A stretch of 64,000 nucleotides of DNA from CAWIJJ01 sp963836405. Its GTDB lineage: Bacteria > Acidobacteriota > Terriglobia > Bryobacterales > Bryobacteraceae. Below are positions 53,052-61,837 of the stretch, piece after piece (the stretch's first letter is position 1; each line of letters begins with the position of its first letter). The DNA is taken from NCBI GenBank assembly GCA_963836405.1, contig CAWIJL010000007.1, forward strand, positions 784,772-848,771, in the 5' to 3' direction. The position numbers were made by a program, and so were the translations under genes. The notes under the pieces were generated by a model. That model did no database searches. It had not been told where the DNA came from and saw only the letters and a program-made list of their open reading frames with translations.

Positions 53052-54047
53052 TCAGAGACTCTCCAGAAACGCCAGCAGGGCGTCCTTCGGCCGGAACCGG
53101 GCCGGCTTGAGGCCACTTGGACTGGCGTGGGCTAAGGCTCGTTCTTTGAGCTGCATGTCTGCGTGCAGATAAATCTGAGTGGTCTCCGACGATTCATGGC
53201 CGAGCCAGAGAGCGATCACGGTCAGATCCACACCGCGGCGGAGCATGGCCATTGCCGCGCCGTGCCGGAGGGTATGTGGTGTCACGGTTTTGGATGCCAG
53301 AGAGGGACAGCGCTTGCGTGCCGTGGCAATGTGCCGGGCCACAAGTTGCTGTAAGCCATCGGCGCTGAGTCGTCCGCCGTTGGAACTCGGGAAGACAGGA
53401 TCTTCCGGCTTTCCGTCCTGTTGCCGCATCCATTCCCGCAGAACCTTAGCGACATCCGGGCGGAGCGGCGTACACCGCATCTTGCGGCCTTTCCCGAGAC
53501 AACGAACATGAGTTCCTGGCCCGAGTTCCACGTCTTGGCAGCACAGTGAAGTGATCTCGCTATTGCGAAGGCCGGTTTGAACGGCGACCAGGAGCAACGC
53601 CCGGTCCCGTTGGCCGATCCAGGTTTTCGGATTGGGCGCTGCCACAAGAGCGGCGGCTTCCTCCTCCGTCAGGAACGCCACCGGGCCGCGATCATAACGC
53701 TTCGAAGGTATGGCCAGAACGCGTTGGCAGTGCAGCGCCAATGCGGGTTCGCTGACCGCCACGTATCGGAAGAAGGCGTGTAAGGCCGCTAAGCGATTGT
53801 TGCGCGTTCTGGCGCCGTTACCGCGTGTGAGCTCAAGGTCTCCCAGGAACTTCCCCAGGAAGGTCGCATCGATATCTTCCGTCCGCAGTTGGGATGGCGC
53901 GCGTCGAAGATTCGTTGCGGCGAACCGGAGCAACAAGCGAAAGGTGTCCCGGTATGCCGCAATCGTGTGTGGACTCACCCCCAGCTGTGTTCGCAAACGG
54001 TCGGTGAAGAAAAGCTGAACCAGAGACTGAAGACTGGAGGCGCTCAC
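53052..54047 (-). CDS. Tyrosine recombinase RitC (third of the trio)
   Basis: The 331-residue product has an N-terminal SAM-like core-binding domain (VSPHTIAAYRDTFRLLLRFA). The catalytic domain has Arg in TGLRNSEITSLCCQDV, Lys in GKGRKMRCTPL, HTLRHGAAMAML and LGHESSETTQIYLHADMQLK. All catalytic residues (R, K, HxxR, H, Y) are visible. The start overlaps the ritB stop by four bases. It ends close to the left inverted repeat. Confidence 0.93.
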   Translation of the reverse strand: MSASSLQSLVQLFFTDRLRTQLGVSPHTIAAYRDTFRLLLRFAATNLRRAPSQLRTEDIDATFLGKFLGDLELTRGNGARTRNNRLAALHAFFRYVAVSEPALALHCQRVLAIPSKRYDRGPVAFLTEEEAAALVAAPNPKTWIGQRDRALLLVAVQTGLRNSEITSLCCQDVELGPGTHVRCLGKGRKMRCTPLRPDVAKVLREWMRQQDGKPEDPVFPSSNGGRLSADGLQQLVARHIATARKRCPSLASKTVTPHTLRHGAAMAMLRRGVDLTVIALWLGHESSETTQIYLHADMQLKERALAHASPSGLKPARFRPKDALLAFLESL

Positions 54048-54991
54048 TGTTGATCTCCGAGCCTGTGCGCTCCCAGGCGGTCGGTGGCCAGTTGAAGTAA
54101 CTCGGGAACGGCTTCGAGATACCAGTAGGTGTGGGCGACATCCACATGCCCCAGGTATGTGGCGAGCTTCGGCAGTTCACGCCCAACATCGAGGCCGGCG
54201 CGATACCATTCGATGAGCTTCCGCGTGGCGAAACAGTGACGAAAATCCTGAAGCCTGGGCCCCCGGCCAATGCGCCGGGTTCCAGTTGCCGGTCGTACTC
54301 CAACTGCGCAGGAGATCCGGGCGAAGGTGCGGCGTGCGGCGCAACCCTGTAAGCGCTGGCCGCGCTCGGAAATCAGAAAAGCTTCACTCCTCGGATGCAC
54401 ACAGAGTTTGTCCCGCTGCTTGGCATACTTCACCAGAGCCGCGCGTGTTGAGTCCGCCAGCGGGACGAAACGGGATTTTCCGAATTTGCTCTGTCGAATC
54501 GACAAGATCCCGTTGTTGAGATCAACATCGGAATTGTTCAAGGCCAAAGCCTCTCCTGGGCGGAGGCCTGTAGCCGTGAGGAGCCCGATGAGAGTTGTGT
54601 AGGTCAACGCTCGCAGTCTCGTTGGCGAAGCGAGTCGACTGGCCTCTTTCATCAATCGGCCAATCTCCTGCGGGCTGAAGATGTGCGGCTTATTGCGCCG
54701 TCGGCGCGACGGCAGGAGCCGATGTGGTGGAACCTGAGTGCGCGAGTCGATCGTGCTGAGCCACGAAGCAAATCCTCTTACCATGCCCAACCGGCGAGCC
54801 CATGTGCCCTGTTGTACACCTTGCGGTTGCATCGCCCAGCGGAGCGCGAGTTCAGAGGTGATGAACTGCGCCTTCTCGCGTTCCAGGAGATCGAGGAACC
54901 GTTCGAGGGTCGCGGCTGGTTCCTGTAGTCTTGTCCCAAGGGCCCGTCGAAGCGCTATGTACTGCCTGAGTTCCCTGCGCAAGGCTGTCAT
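54044..54991 (-). CDS. Tyrosine recombinase RitB (second of the trio)
   Basis: The 315-residue product starts MTALRRELRQYIALRRALGT, overlapping the ritA stop as ATGA; the longer in-frame extension is the antisense shadow of ritA. The catalytic domain shows TGLRPGEALALNNSDVDLNN, KFGKSRFVPLADS, DFRHCFATRKL and YLGHVDVAHTYWYLEAVPEL. It acts with RitA and RitC on the element ends. Confidence 0.93.
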   Translation of the reverse strand: MTALRRELRQYIALRRALGTRLQEPAATLERFLDLLEREKAQFITSELALRWAMQPQGVQQGTWARRLGMVRGFASWLSTIDSRTQVPPHRLLPSRRRRNKPHIFSPQEIGRLMKEASRLASPTRLRALTYTTLIGLLTATGLRPGEALALNNSDVDLNNGILSIRQSKFGKSRFVPLADSTRAALVKYAKQRDKLCVHPRSEAFLISERGQRLQGCAARRTFARISCAVGVRPATGTRRIGRGPRLQDFRHCFATRKLIEWYRAGLDVGRELPKLATYLGHVDVAHTYWYLEAVPELLQLATDRLGAHRLGDQQ

Positions 54992-55798
54992 CGCGCACCT
55001 CCCGGGGACGGCCACGGTTGAGCAACCTCGCGCAATGCCTCGAAGGCCACTTGGGAATAGGCGGAGGTGGTCATTTGAGAGCGATGACGAAGTACTTCCG
55101 CAATCTCCGGTAGAGAGGCTCCATGGCGAATCATCCGCGTTGCTAAGCCGTGGCGGAACAAGTGGGCGGCGCCGCGCCCGGAGCGGCGAATCCCCGCTCG
55201 CGCGAGCGCAAGGCGAACAATGTGCCCCACCGCCGCCGGCCCCGTCAGACCGATACGCGGCGCCCACATTCGCAAGAAAATTCGTCGTGATTGACTGCCG
55301 CCACGATCCTTGCGGAGGTAGGCGGTCAAGGCTTCGCCAATCTCCCGCAGCAGGGGTAAGCGCTCTACCGTGCGGCCCTTCCCATGGATGACGATCTCGG
55401 CGGTCCGCCAGCAGATATCTTCCAGTTCCAACGAAACGACCTCGCCCGCGCGCAGACCAAGTCTTGCGAGGAGGAGCAGGATCGCATAGTCCCGACGTCC
55501 CCGGGGCGTCGATCGATCGGTTGCCGCCAGAGCACGCGTTACTTCTTCCGGCGCGAGAAAGGCGGGCGGAGTAGATTGGCGGTATTTGCAGACTCTGGGC
55601 ACGGAAGAAGCGAGGTCAACTGCCAGATGGCCGGAGAGAAAGAGGAAGCGGCAAAACGACCGCAGCGCTGTCGCTAGCAGCCGGACATATTCCGCAGACC
55701 GATTACGCGTCTGCGCCATGACGAAGTCCCGAATCGAGAGGGCTTTCAGTGATTGCGGGAAACCACGGTCCGCGATTTTGGAGGCCAGAAGGGCCCGC
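54988..55798 (-). pseudogene. Tyrosine recombinase RitA, C-terminal part (split by IS)
   Basis: It reads RALLASKIADRGFPQSLKAL, RLLATALRSFCRFLFLSG and the catalytic domain (LGLRAGEVVSLELEDICWRT, GKGRTVERLPLL, HLFRHGLATRMIRHGASLPE, LRHRSQMTTSAYSQV). The N-terminal part is at 58,065-58,488. If the IS and one copy of the 8-bp duplication are removed, 424 + 803 bases give exactly 409 codons in frame. The IS insertion is therefore the only lesion. Confidence 0.92.
55791..55798. repeat. Left 8-bp target duplication of the IS inside ritA
   Basis: GGGCCCGC, repeated at 58,065-58,072. Confidence 0.92.
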
Positions 55799-55850
55799 TT
55801 GAGAGTACCGATTTGTGAGGGCGGACTCTCAGGCCGCCAAGCTGGTTCCT

Positions 55851-57237
55851 TCAGCTCTGGATAGGTCCAGGCGGTCGCGGAGGAATTTCACAAGGATTAC
55901 GGTTTTTGCGGCAGTTGCGAGAAACTCCGGTAAGGTATGGCGGAGGGCAATGGCGACGACCTGTTCGGAGGGGGCCAGTCCTGGCCGAATCGGTTCGGAT
56001 CCAGGAGCCGAATGACTGCCACACCAGAGTGGGTTTGGTCGCGGAGAGGATCTGAAGCAGGCCCTGGGCGATGAGTCCGAGTTGGATGTGGCGATGATAG
56101 GCCGCGATCTTTCGGCGGACGGCATTGCGGTAGTCCTCGGACTTGCGGTGCAGATACTGGTTGCCGCTGACGCGGCGTAGTGGTGTCATGGCCGCCATCC
56201 AGAAGTGATAGGCATACGCGCCGATGACGCGGAGGGCCTGTTTGAAAGACACTTCGATTTTGAATCGCAGGCCATAGATGCGGATGATGTCCAGTGGGAA
56301 CAGGGTGAGGTCGGTGCACATGAGCAGGATGGCGCCGCGCTGAGGATGGAGTACCACGACGAAGCGGACGAGGATGCCGACCGGGCGCCACAATAGGTCG
56401 GCGGCCCGGAACCTCAGGATCACCCCCTTCTCGCCATAGACGGGGCTGGGCGCCTCCTGGAGTTGGCCGGTCTGATTGAGCAGCGCAGCGACCTTGATCT
56501 TCTTGCCATACTTTGCAGGCCTGCCCTTGGGCCGCGGCCGGTGCGGCGGTGGGGGTGTTGCCGGGAAGAAAGCCACGCTGTTGCTCTTGACCCGCGTGAC
56601 CAGAGTGGTTTCCGTGGGCCAGTAACCCGCGAACGATGTTACCGGTTGCGTAGTAGGCGTCGGCCACGAAGTAGAACGGCTCCTTGATTTCCAGTGAGTC
56701 GATCAGCAGGATCATCTTGTCCAGGAGGGTTCGGTGGTCGCGGTTGGAAAAGACCGTGCCCTCGTGGATGCGACAAGCCAAAGGCAAGGCGAATACGCTG
56801 GACAAGGCTTGGGTGAGTACGGCGACGGCCTGGCAGGAGTGGCCGAAGATGTACTCCGGCTTGGTGTTGGACTCGGATTGTTGATGGAGTTTCTTGACTC
56901 CGGGCATCTTGCGTCCGGCCTTGGCGACCTTGATGCCGTCGCCGGCGAGGACGGGCTTGCCGTTCACGCGTAGGATGCCGGGGTGGACGCGGAAGACCAA
57001 GGCACACCAGGCACGGGTGAGCTTGTTCAGATCCAGGGCCGGGCTGTGGAAGAAGTCCAGTAGCCGGTCGTAGCAGGCGGGCTCCAAACCCAGGGCGCGC
57101 ACGATGCTGGTGACCCCCAGCAGTTCCTTGCGGGTAGCCATACCTGCCAGGCAGAGCGCCATCCACAGGAAGGTTCGGGTCCGGGCGCAGGCGGACCGCA
57201 AATCGCACACCAGATTCCACCAGTGATTCCAGAGCAT
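55851..57237 (-). CDS. DDE transposase of the IS in ritA, one frameshift
   Basis: It starts MLWNHWWNLVCDLRSACART; TTG at 57,291 is less likely. It shows VNGKPVLAGDGIKVAKAGRK (first catalytic Asp region) and EPFYFVADAYYATGNIVRGL. Near 56,611 one extra base shifts the frame, after which LVTRVKSNSVAFFPATP, CTDLTLFPLDIIRIYGLRFK, IEVSFKQALRVIGAYAYHFW and VSGNQYLHRKSEDYRNAVRR follow. Apart from the shift all segments look conserved, so the element is probably inactive through this single change or a reading error. Confidence 0.85.
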
Positions 57238-57284
57238 GAGCGGCCTCCTGGCCGGGTGGTGCGAAGCTTCGGTATTGAATGGGC

Positions 57285-57312
57285 TTGACAATTGTCCGGA
57301 GCATAGTATAGC
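57285..57312 (+). promoter_or_regulatory. Candidate sigma-70 promoter for the passenger genes
   Basis: TTGACA (57,285-57,290), 16 bases, TATAGC (57,307-57,312). The -10 lies inside the 24-bp palindrome, so a bound protein would block it. Confidence 0.5.
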
Positions 57313-57328
57313 ATATATATGCTATACT
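57305..57328. repeat. 24-bp perfect palindrome in the divergent promoter
   Basis: Each arm is AGTATAGCATAT; the sequence equals its own reverse complement. It lies between the transposase and DUF6788 genes and looks like an operator for a dimeric repressor. The AT content is far above its surroundings. Confidence 0.9.
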
Positions 57329-57349
57329 AGCAACGTCAAAAGGAGACCC

Positions 57350-57673
57350 ATGAGTGAAAAACGAATGCAGCAGATCGAACAGAGGATAGAAGGGATCAAG
57401 AAGGCGCTGCTGGAGATCGGCCCGATGCGCCCGGGTTCGCTAACCCGCCAGTACAAGGACCCCAAACAACACACCGGGGCCTACTGGCAGATCAGCTATA
57501 CCCGTCAGATGAAGAGCCGCACGGAGTACGTCCGCAAGGAATACGTAAAGGAGGTACGCCGCCAGACCGCAACCCACAAGCGGTTCAAACGTCTGGTTGA
57601 CCAGTGGATCGACCTGAGTATCGAGCACTCACGGCTGACCATGCGGATTGCGGAACCGAGGGCAAGCCGATAG
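57350..57673 (+). CDS. DUF6788-like passenger protein
   Basis: The 107-residue product begins MSEKRMQQIEQRIEGIKKAL and has GPMRPGSLTRQYKD, GAYWQISYTRQMKSRTEYVR and RFKRLVDQWIDLSIEH. These are the features of the DUF6788 family, short basic proteins found with insertion sequences. A strong AAAGGAG precedes the ATG. The zinc-binding Cys of some relatives are missing. It may regulate transposition, but this is unproven. Confidence 0.75.
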   Translation: MSEKRMQQIEQRIEGIKKALLEIGPMRPGSLTRQYKDPKQHTGAYWQISYTRQMKSRTEYVRKEYVKEVRRQTATHKRFKRLVDQWIDLSIEHSRLTMRIAEPRASR

Positions 57674-57706
57674 GCTGGAATTCGATACTCGCAAGGAGAA
57701 TCCAGA

Positions 57707-58030
57707 ATGGCAAAGTTGGGATCCGACAAACGACCTGCGGTAGTTCGCGTGCGGACGATGCCCAAAGGCGAAGAGATCGTCGCGCTTTGTGAAAGACACC
57801 ACTGGAAGGTAATCGTCGGCATAGAGCCGGATCAACCCGAAGATCTCTCGGACATCGATCTTCTCCTGCGCGGTCCCGCCGGGAAGCCCCCGGCACCTCG
57901 CGCGGAGCCCAAGATCGGCCGCAATGATTATTGCCCTTGCCGGAGCGGCAAGAAGTTCAAGAACTGCTCGGTGCAACCCCTTGAACGCAGGGAAGCGCAA
58001 TCACTTGGCCATACAACTCGCGAACCCTAA
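57707..58030 (+). CDS. SEC-C metal-binding passenger protein
   Basis: The 107-residue product starts MAKLGSDKRPAVVRVRTMPK; the SEC-C zinc motif is KIGRNDYCPCRSGKKFKNC. The first 80 residues (IVALCERHHWKVIVGIEPDQ, PEDLSDIDLLLR) resemble the SWIM/SEC-C family of PBPRA1643 type. It lies 33 bp after the DUF6788-like gene and ends 21 bp before the IS end. Its role in the IS is unknown. Confidence 0.82.
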   Translation: MAKLGSDKRPAVVRVRTMPKGEEIVALCERHHWKVIVGIEPDQPEDLSDIDLLLRGPAGKPPAPRAEPKIGRNDYCPCRSGKKFKNCSVQPLERREAQSLGHTTREP

Positions 58031-58064
58031 AGCTGACTGACGGGCTGGAACTCGGTACTCTCAA

Positions 58065-58072
58065 GGGCCCGC
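58065..58072. repeat. Right 8-bp target duplication of the IS inside ritA
   Basis: GGGCCCGC, identical to 55,791-55,798. Confidence 0.92.
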
Positions 58073-58488
58073 ACTAGCGGCAAATAAACACGGATCGAAT
58101 TCTCTGCGAGTCCACGATCCCTACGCAAGTGATTCTCGTACTGTTGAAGAAGGCTGGCCGTGGACGAGACGGGCACTTCCGCAGGTGCGCACTGCAGACC
58201 GACAGTCGCGCGTAGATAGCCCAAGAACAGTCGCACCTCTGCAAGCTCGAACTTCCGCCGGGACTTCCCTACCCGAGCCAACCGCAGTACGAACGCGTCT
58301 ACGTGACCGTCGTTGAGGTCAATGGTGGCGATTCCTTTCCCATGCGCCCATCGGGCAAAAGCTCGAGCAACGGTTCGCTTCTTTCGAAGCGTCCGCTCGG
58401 CGTAACCAGCGTCGCGAAGGTGTTGAAGGCAAGATTCGATCTGATCATCCAGCAGGCGCTGCACCCTGCCGGAGTTGGTTTTGGACAT
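58065..58488 (-). pseudogene. Tyrosine recombinase RitA, N-terminal part (split by IS)
   Basis: It starts MSKTNSGRVQRLLDDQIESC and contains RTLRKKRTVARAFARWAHGK and ENHLRRDRGLAENSIRVYLP, a core-binding domain. After PLVRAL the frame enters the IS. The C-terminal catalytic part is at 54,988-55,798. Confidence 0.9.
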
Positions 58489-58590
58489 AAAGCATCTCCT
58501 TGTGCTGGCATCGCTGCCAGTCCGGGAGAGGCGATACGATTATGCCGCGTCAGAAACAGTCAAAAACCATGCGGGCTGCGTTAGAAGTGG

Positions 58591-58622
58591 GAGCACACGG
58601 CATAATCCGGAAGGCGGCATAA
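58591..58622 (-). repeat. Right 32-bp inverted repeat of the RIT element
   Basis: Perfect inverted match to 52,957-52,988. Just outside it, CACTGCCG and CGGCAGTG form an 8-bp palindrome around CTAA (58,629-58,648). Confidence 0.95.
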
Positions 58623-58647
58623 TCTTTGCACTGCCGCTAACGGCAGT

Positions 58648-58830
58648 GACCAGATTATTGTCCAGGGCCGCGCCCGCTTGGCGCAGAAAAAGGTCAGCGG
58701 CTTCCAGTGACGCAGCATTTACTGGATGGCCTTGCCCAGCCCGGAGTTGGCCGACTCAACCGGCGGCACAACGACCCTAACATCTATGCCCGCTGGAGTT
58801 CACGCAAGCTTGCCGAAGGCTCACAAAGCA
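58648..58830 (-). pseudogene. IS66-type transposase, upstream fragment
   Basis: The minus strand reads VESANSGLGKAIQ, stop, MLRHWKPLTFF, shift, LRQAGAALDNNLV, as in the ...NSGLGxAIxYMLxHWxxLTxFLRxxGxPLDNN... stretch of IS66 TnpC. It abuts the RIT element. The joining point repeats NLV in different codons on the two sides. Confidence 0.75.
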
Positions 58831-59517
58831 AGGTTTCGGGCGACTTCTGGTCCGACATCGCGAATTGTGCACGTGTCACACCCAGTCCGGTCGTTCGGTT
58901 GGTCTCGAAGGTCTAGAAGGGACCGCGATCAAACATCCAATCGACGCCACCTGTCGCCACGTTAACAATCCTAACGCTCAAGTCTCCTGCGATGATGATT
59001 CCCGCGGCAGGCAACGGCTCGAGCTTTGACCAAGGCATATACGTCGTTGAGCAGGTCGCTCCTGAACAGGGCACGTGCCGTTAATTAGCAACCTAGCACA
59101 AAAGACCGCCTCGTCCGGTGTATCTGTGCGGTTTACCTCTGACCATAGAATATCCCGACATCTCACCTGAACAGAGCACCGTGCTGTCTTATTGCTGCAG
59201 TTCGTGACTTCTCCAGAGGCTGGCGGGCACATACGCAACAGAAATCTTCCTTCCGTTCAGCAGGAGGTGGCCAAGCCAGTGTCAACAAACACTGGATCAC
59301 TCAGGCGCGCCATGATGGGCCGCTGGATCGCTACTCTCCTCTGGTCGCGTATCATAGCACAATGCTAGTGTGAATTAAGTGGGTTCCCAATCTGGATTCG
59401 AATACGCAGCGACGCTGGTCAGGGAGCAACACGCCAACGGCATATATCACCGCGCGGCGAGATCGTGCAGTTCAGCACTACGGAAATGCTGGCGAGCGCG
59501 AGCACTCGCGAGGCGAA
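58831..59517. other. Gap without recognisable gene
   Basis: The ~690 bp contain only short frames in all six directions and no terminal repeats or RNA I can support. More decayed IS66 sequence may lie at its left end. Confidence 0.4.
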
Positions 59518-60474
59518 TCAACGGGTTCGGACTGGCGGTTCGAGTGCGAGGGTTATGCGGTCACCGGGAGCATCGACGAGATTCTGTTTCAGCCCAAGGT
59601 AGCGCTCTGTCGTCATTAGGGAGGCGTGCCCGAGGCTGTACTGAATCTGTTCAATTGGCGCCTCGCCGACGTGGGCGAGCCTGGCGAACGTGCGTCGAAG
59701 GTCATGAGGCGCAACGGGCAAATCCAGTCCAGCGCCGTACGCCTTGACGACGCCGTACACGGCTTGGCCTGTCATACTCTGTCCGCTCATCGCATCGGAT
59801 TTGTTAATGGGGCGAAACACGTGTCCGGTGGCCACCTTCGTCCTGGCCAGGTAGGTGTCCAGGCGAGACTTCACCCACTCGGGAATTGGAACTGTCCGTA
59901 TCCGGCCATTCTTTCCGATTAGATCCGCGATGATCCATCTCCCGTCACGAATTTGCAGGTGCTCCACGGCCAAAGCCGCAATCTCACTGCGCCGAAGGCC
60001 GCACCCAATCGCCATGGCAAGGATGGCCTGGTCACGAAGGCACTTTAGGGTATTGTCCTTTGGAGCTTGGATCAGCGCGGCCGATTGCGCAGGCGTCAGC
60101 CAATATCCCACGCGACGTCCCAAAAGCCGCGGGCCACGGATCCGGCGGATTCCGGCGGCAATCTGCGGATCGAGCAGGCCGTTGTCCGCTGCCTCGGTTG
60201 CCAACTTCCGAAGGGCGGAGAGGTTCAGCGCTATCGTGGAGGGCGCGTAGTTGCGGCGCTCGAGACTGGTCCGATATTCCTGCACGATCGCTTTGCTGAA
60301 CGGGAGTCGTGGTTCAGCGAAATACCACACGAAGAAAGCATCTAAGGCTGCCCCGTAGAGGCGCTTGGAGTTCTTGGCGGATACGGAATCGAGCACGAAC
60401 CCCTTGAGTCTACTCCAGGCTTCATCCACATTGGTCGGGCACGCCGTCGAAACCGGATCCGGATATTCGTTCAC
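59518..60474 (-). CDS. Tyrosine-type site-specific integrase
   Basis: The start chosen is GTG at 60,474 (VNEYPDPVST) behind GGGGGAG; a GTG at 60,555 is in frame. The 318-residue product has a core-binding domain (NSKRLYGAALDAFFVWYFAE) and the catalytic domain (CGLRRSEIAALAVEHLQI, GKNGRIRTVPIPEWV, HDLRRTFARLAHVG, LGHASLMTTERYLGLKQNLV). All catalytic residues are visible. It is not part of the RIT trio and may mark another integrated island. No tRNA or attachment site was found beside it. Confidence 0.93.
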   Translation of the reverse strand: MNEYPDPVSTACPTNVDEAWSRLKGFVLDSVSAKNSKRLYGAALDAFFVWYFAEPRLPFSKAIVQEYRTSLERRNYAPSTIALNLSALRKLATEAADNGLLDPQIAAGIRRIRGPRLLGRRVGYWLTPAQSAALIQAPKDNTLKCLRDQAILAMAIGCGLRRSEIAALAVEHLQIRDGRWIIADLIGKNGRIRTVPIPEWVKSRLDTYLARTKVATGHVFRPINKSDAMSGQSMTGQAVYGVVKAYGAGLDLPVAPHDLRRTFARLAHVGEAPIEQIQYSLGHASLMTTERYLGLKQNLVDAPGDRITLALEPPVRTR

Positions 60475-60550
60475 GTCGGCTCCCCCGCTATCTCGATCAT
60501 CTAACGACCCGCCTATGTTTGCCAATGGACCGTAACAAGGATTAGTACCA

Positions 60551-60569
60551 TTCACTAACAGTAAGTGAA
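60551..60569. repeat. Inverted repeat upstream of the integrase gene
   Basis: TTCACT and AGTGAA, seven bases apart, in the space between the divergent integrase and the gene at 60,721. TAAGTGAAA recurs at 60,655. Possible operator sites; nothing more is known. Confidence 0.35.
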
Positions 60570-60720
60570 AGTGCAGGCGTCCCCAACTGGCATGATAGAG
60601 AGCGCCAACAGGCCGGCATCATCGACGATAGCTTTTGCTAGTGGGTATTATCATAAGTGAAAAACGGGGTGTAAGTGCGCGAATGTGCAGTAACATAAAG
60701 ATGGGAGGTAACCTCTTCCA

Positions 60721-61224
60721 GTGCCGGCCAAGTCCAGCTGGTTGTTGCAGATCCAAGGCGTCCTCGAGCAAGTGAGAGCCATCGATGTCCCAGTCATCGA
60801 TCGTTCCCTGTGCGAGCAGCTGTTCGGCGTTCGAAGACGCCGCGCGATCGAACTGATGCACTTCTTCGGCGGCTACCAGTCTGGCAATACCATTGTCCTC
60901 GACAGGACGGATCTGATCCGACGTTTGGAGGGGCTGAGATCGAACCCGGAGTTTCAGCAAGAGCGGGAGCGAAAAATGCGGCTCAGCGAGCGATTGGCGA
61001 GCATGCGCCAGCAGCATCCCGCCGCTTCGTTCGTGATTCCTAACATCCCTTCCTGCGTCTCGGCGGTACCTTCTGGCGTGGCATTCGCCAACGCTCAGAT
61101 GATCGTGGATTACACCAACTTGGAAGACCTGTTCGCCAAGCTTTACGCGCTGGCACAAGCTGCCGCATCAGATCTCGCGGCCTTTCGGATGCTGACAGAC
61201 GCCCCCGACCAAGTCCGCCGCTAA
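60721..61224 (+). CDS. Hypothetical protein, possibly DNA-binding
   Basis: The 167-residue product starts with GTG about 12 bases after GGGAGG. Residues 25-75 (IDRSLCEQLFGVRRRRAIEL, YQSGNTIVLDRTDLIRRLEG) look like a winged-helix or MerR-like DNA-binding unit, with no sure family. The C-terminal half (FANAQMIVDYTNLEDLFAKL) is helical. It diverges from the integrase gene. Confidence 0.6.
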   Translation: MPAKSSWLLQIQGVLEQVRAIDVPVIDRSLCEQLFGVRRRRAIELMHFFGGYQSGNTIVLDRTDLIRRLEGLRSNPEFQQERERKMRLSERLASMRQQHPAASFVIPNIPSCVSAVPSGVAFANAQMIVDYTNLEDLFAKLYALAQAAASDLAAFRMLTDAPDQVRR

Positions 61225-61252
61225 ACACAGGATGCGTCCGGGCGGGCGCATT

Positions 61253-61837
61253 CTATTCGTTCGGCCCCGACATCCTCTCGAGGAAGCCAACGCGACGCAA
61301 CAGCTTGAGATGGCGATGACAATTAAGGTCCAGGTGCCGGTTGATTTCATCCCCCGAGCACTGCTTCCGTTTCGATAGCTCATGGTCGATCTTTTCTGCG
61401 ACTCGCCGGATCTTCAGCTTGTATTCCGGGTCGTAACCGTTGATGGCGGGCACCAGCTGCTCCATCAGGACGTCGTAGACTTCCTCTGGCTCCATGCCCT
61501 TGAAGGCCAGGTGGAAGTGGCGCACTGCCTTCAACATCGCGCCTTTGTTGGACGGCGACCCCTTGGGCATGAAATAACGGATGAACTGCTTGGAGTCGCT
61601 ATTCACGTGGCTCGGCCTGGCCCCCACCCCGATCACGGGCAGGTGCCCGTGACAGATCATCACCAGGTACTTCATCAGGTAGGGATGAAAACACCGGCAG
61701 ATCTCGAGCAGCGTATCGTGATCCCGCGACACCGCGTAACGGCGTCCCAGTTCGTTCACTTCGGCCGCCGGCCGGATGGAGCCGTCTGTCTTCCAGCCGG
61801 AGGTGTAATGCTCCGGCGGTAGTTTGATTCCAATCAT
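61253..61837 (-). CDS. Hypothetical protein with sigma-factor-like helices
   Basis: The 194-residue product reads MIGIKLPPEHYTSGWKTDGS, AVSRDHDTLLEICRCFHPYL and HFHLAFKGMEPEEVYDVLME. The sequence faintly recalls sigma-70 region 2 helices, and a C-terminal helix-turn-helix-like part follows (SGDEINRHLDLNCHRHLKLL). The resemblance is weak and I would not call it a sigma factor. It is convergent with the gene at 60,721. Confidence 0.55.
   Translation of the reverse strand: MIGIKLPPEHYTSGWKTDGSIRPAAEVNELGRRYAVSRDHDTLLEICRCFHPYLMKYLVMICHGHLPVIGVGARPSHVNSDSKQFIRYFMPKGSPSNKGAMLKAVRHFHLAFKGMEPEEVYDVLMEQLVPAINGYDPEYKLKIRRVAEKIDHELSKRKQCSGDEINRHLDLNCHRHLKLLRRVGFLERMSGPNE

Larger units (their letters stand above)
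55799..58064 (-). mobile_element. 2.27-kb insertion sequence with two passenger genes
   Basis: Perfect 13-bp terminal inverted repeats TTGAGAGTACCGA/TCGGTACTCTCAA lie at 55,799-55,811 and 58,052-58,064, flanked by the 8-bp duplication GGGCCCGC. It carries a DDE transposase on the minus strand and, divergently, a DUF6788-type gene and a SEC-C-domain gene. The transposase resembles the IS4/IS701 superfamily, but I cannot fix the family. A 24-bp palindrome lies in the divergent promoter. Confidence 0.9.
52957..58622 (-). mobile_element. RIT (recombinase-in-trio) element, interrupted by an IS
   Basis: Three overlapping tyrosine-recombinase genes on the minus strand are bounded by a perfect 32-bp inverted repeat (52,957-52,988 and 58,591-58,622). 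Each copy contains two TTATGCCG-type words, and further CGGCATAA copies lie just inside. This is the layout of RIT elements. It lies in an IS66 transposase relic (LDNNLV on the right, NLVERALKK on the left). A 2.27-kb IS (55,799-58,064) cuts the first recombinase gene. Without it the element is about 3.4 kb. Confidence 0.9.

Noticed and set aside
54992..55267. Longer start for the second RIT recombinase
   Set aside because: The extra 92 residues are the shadow of ritA; the ATG at 54,991 overlaps the ritA stop as expected for a RIT operon.
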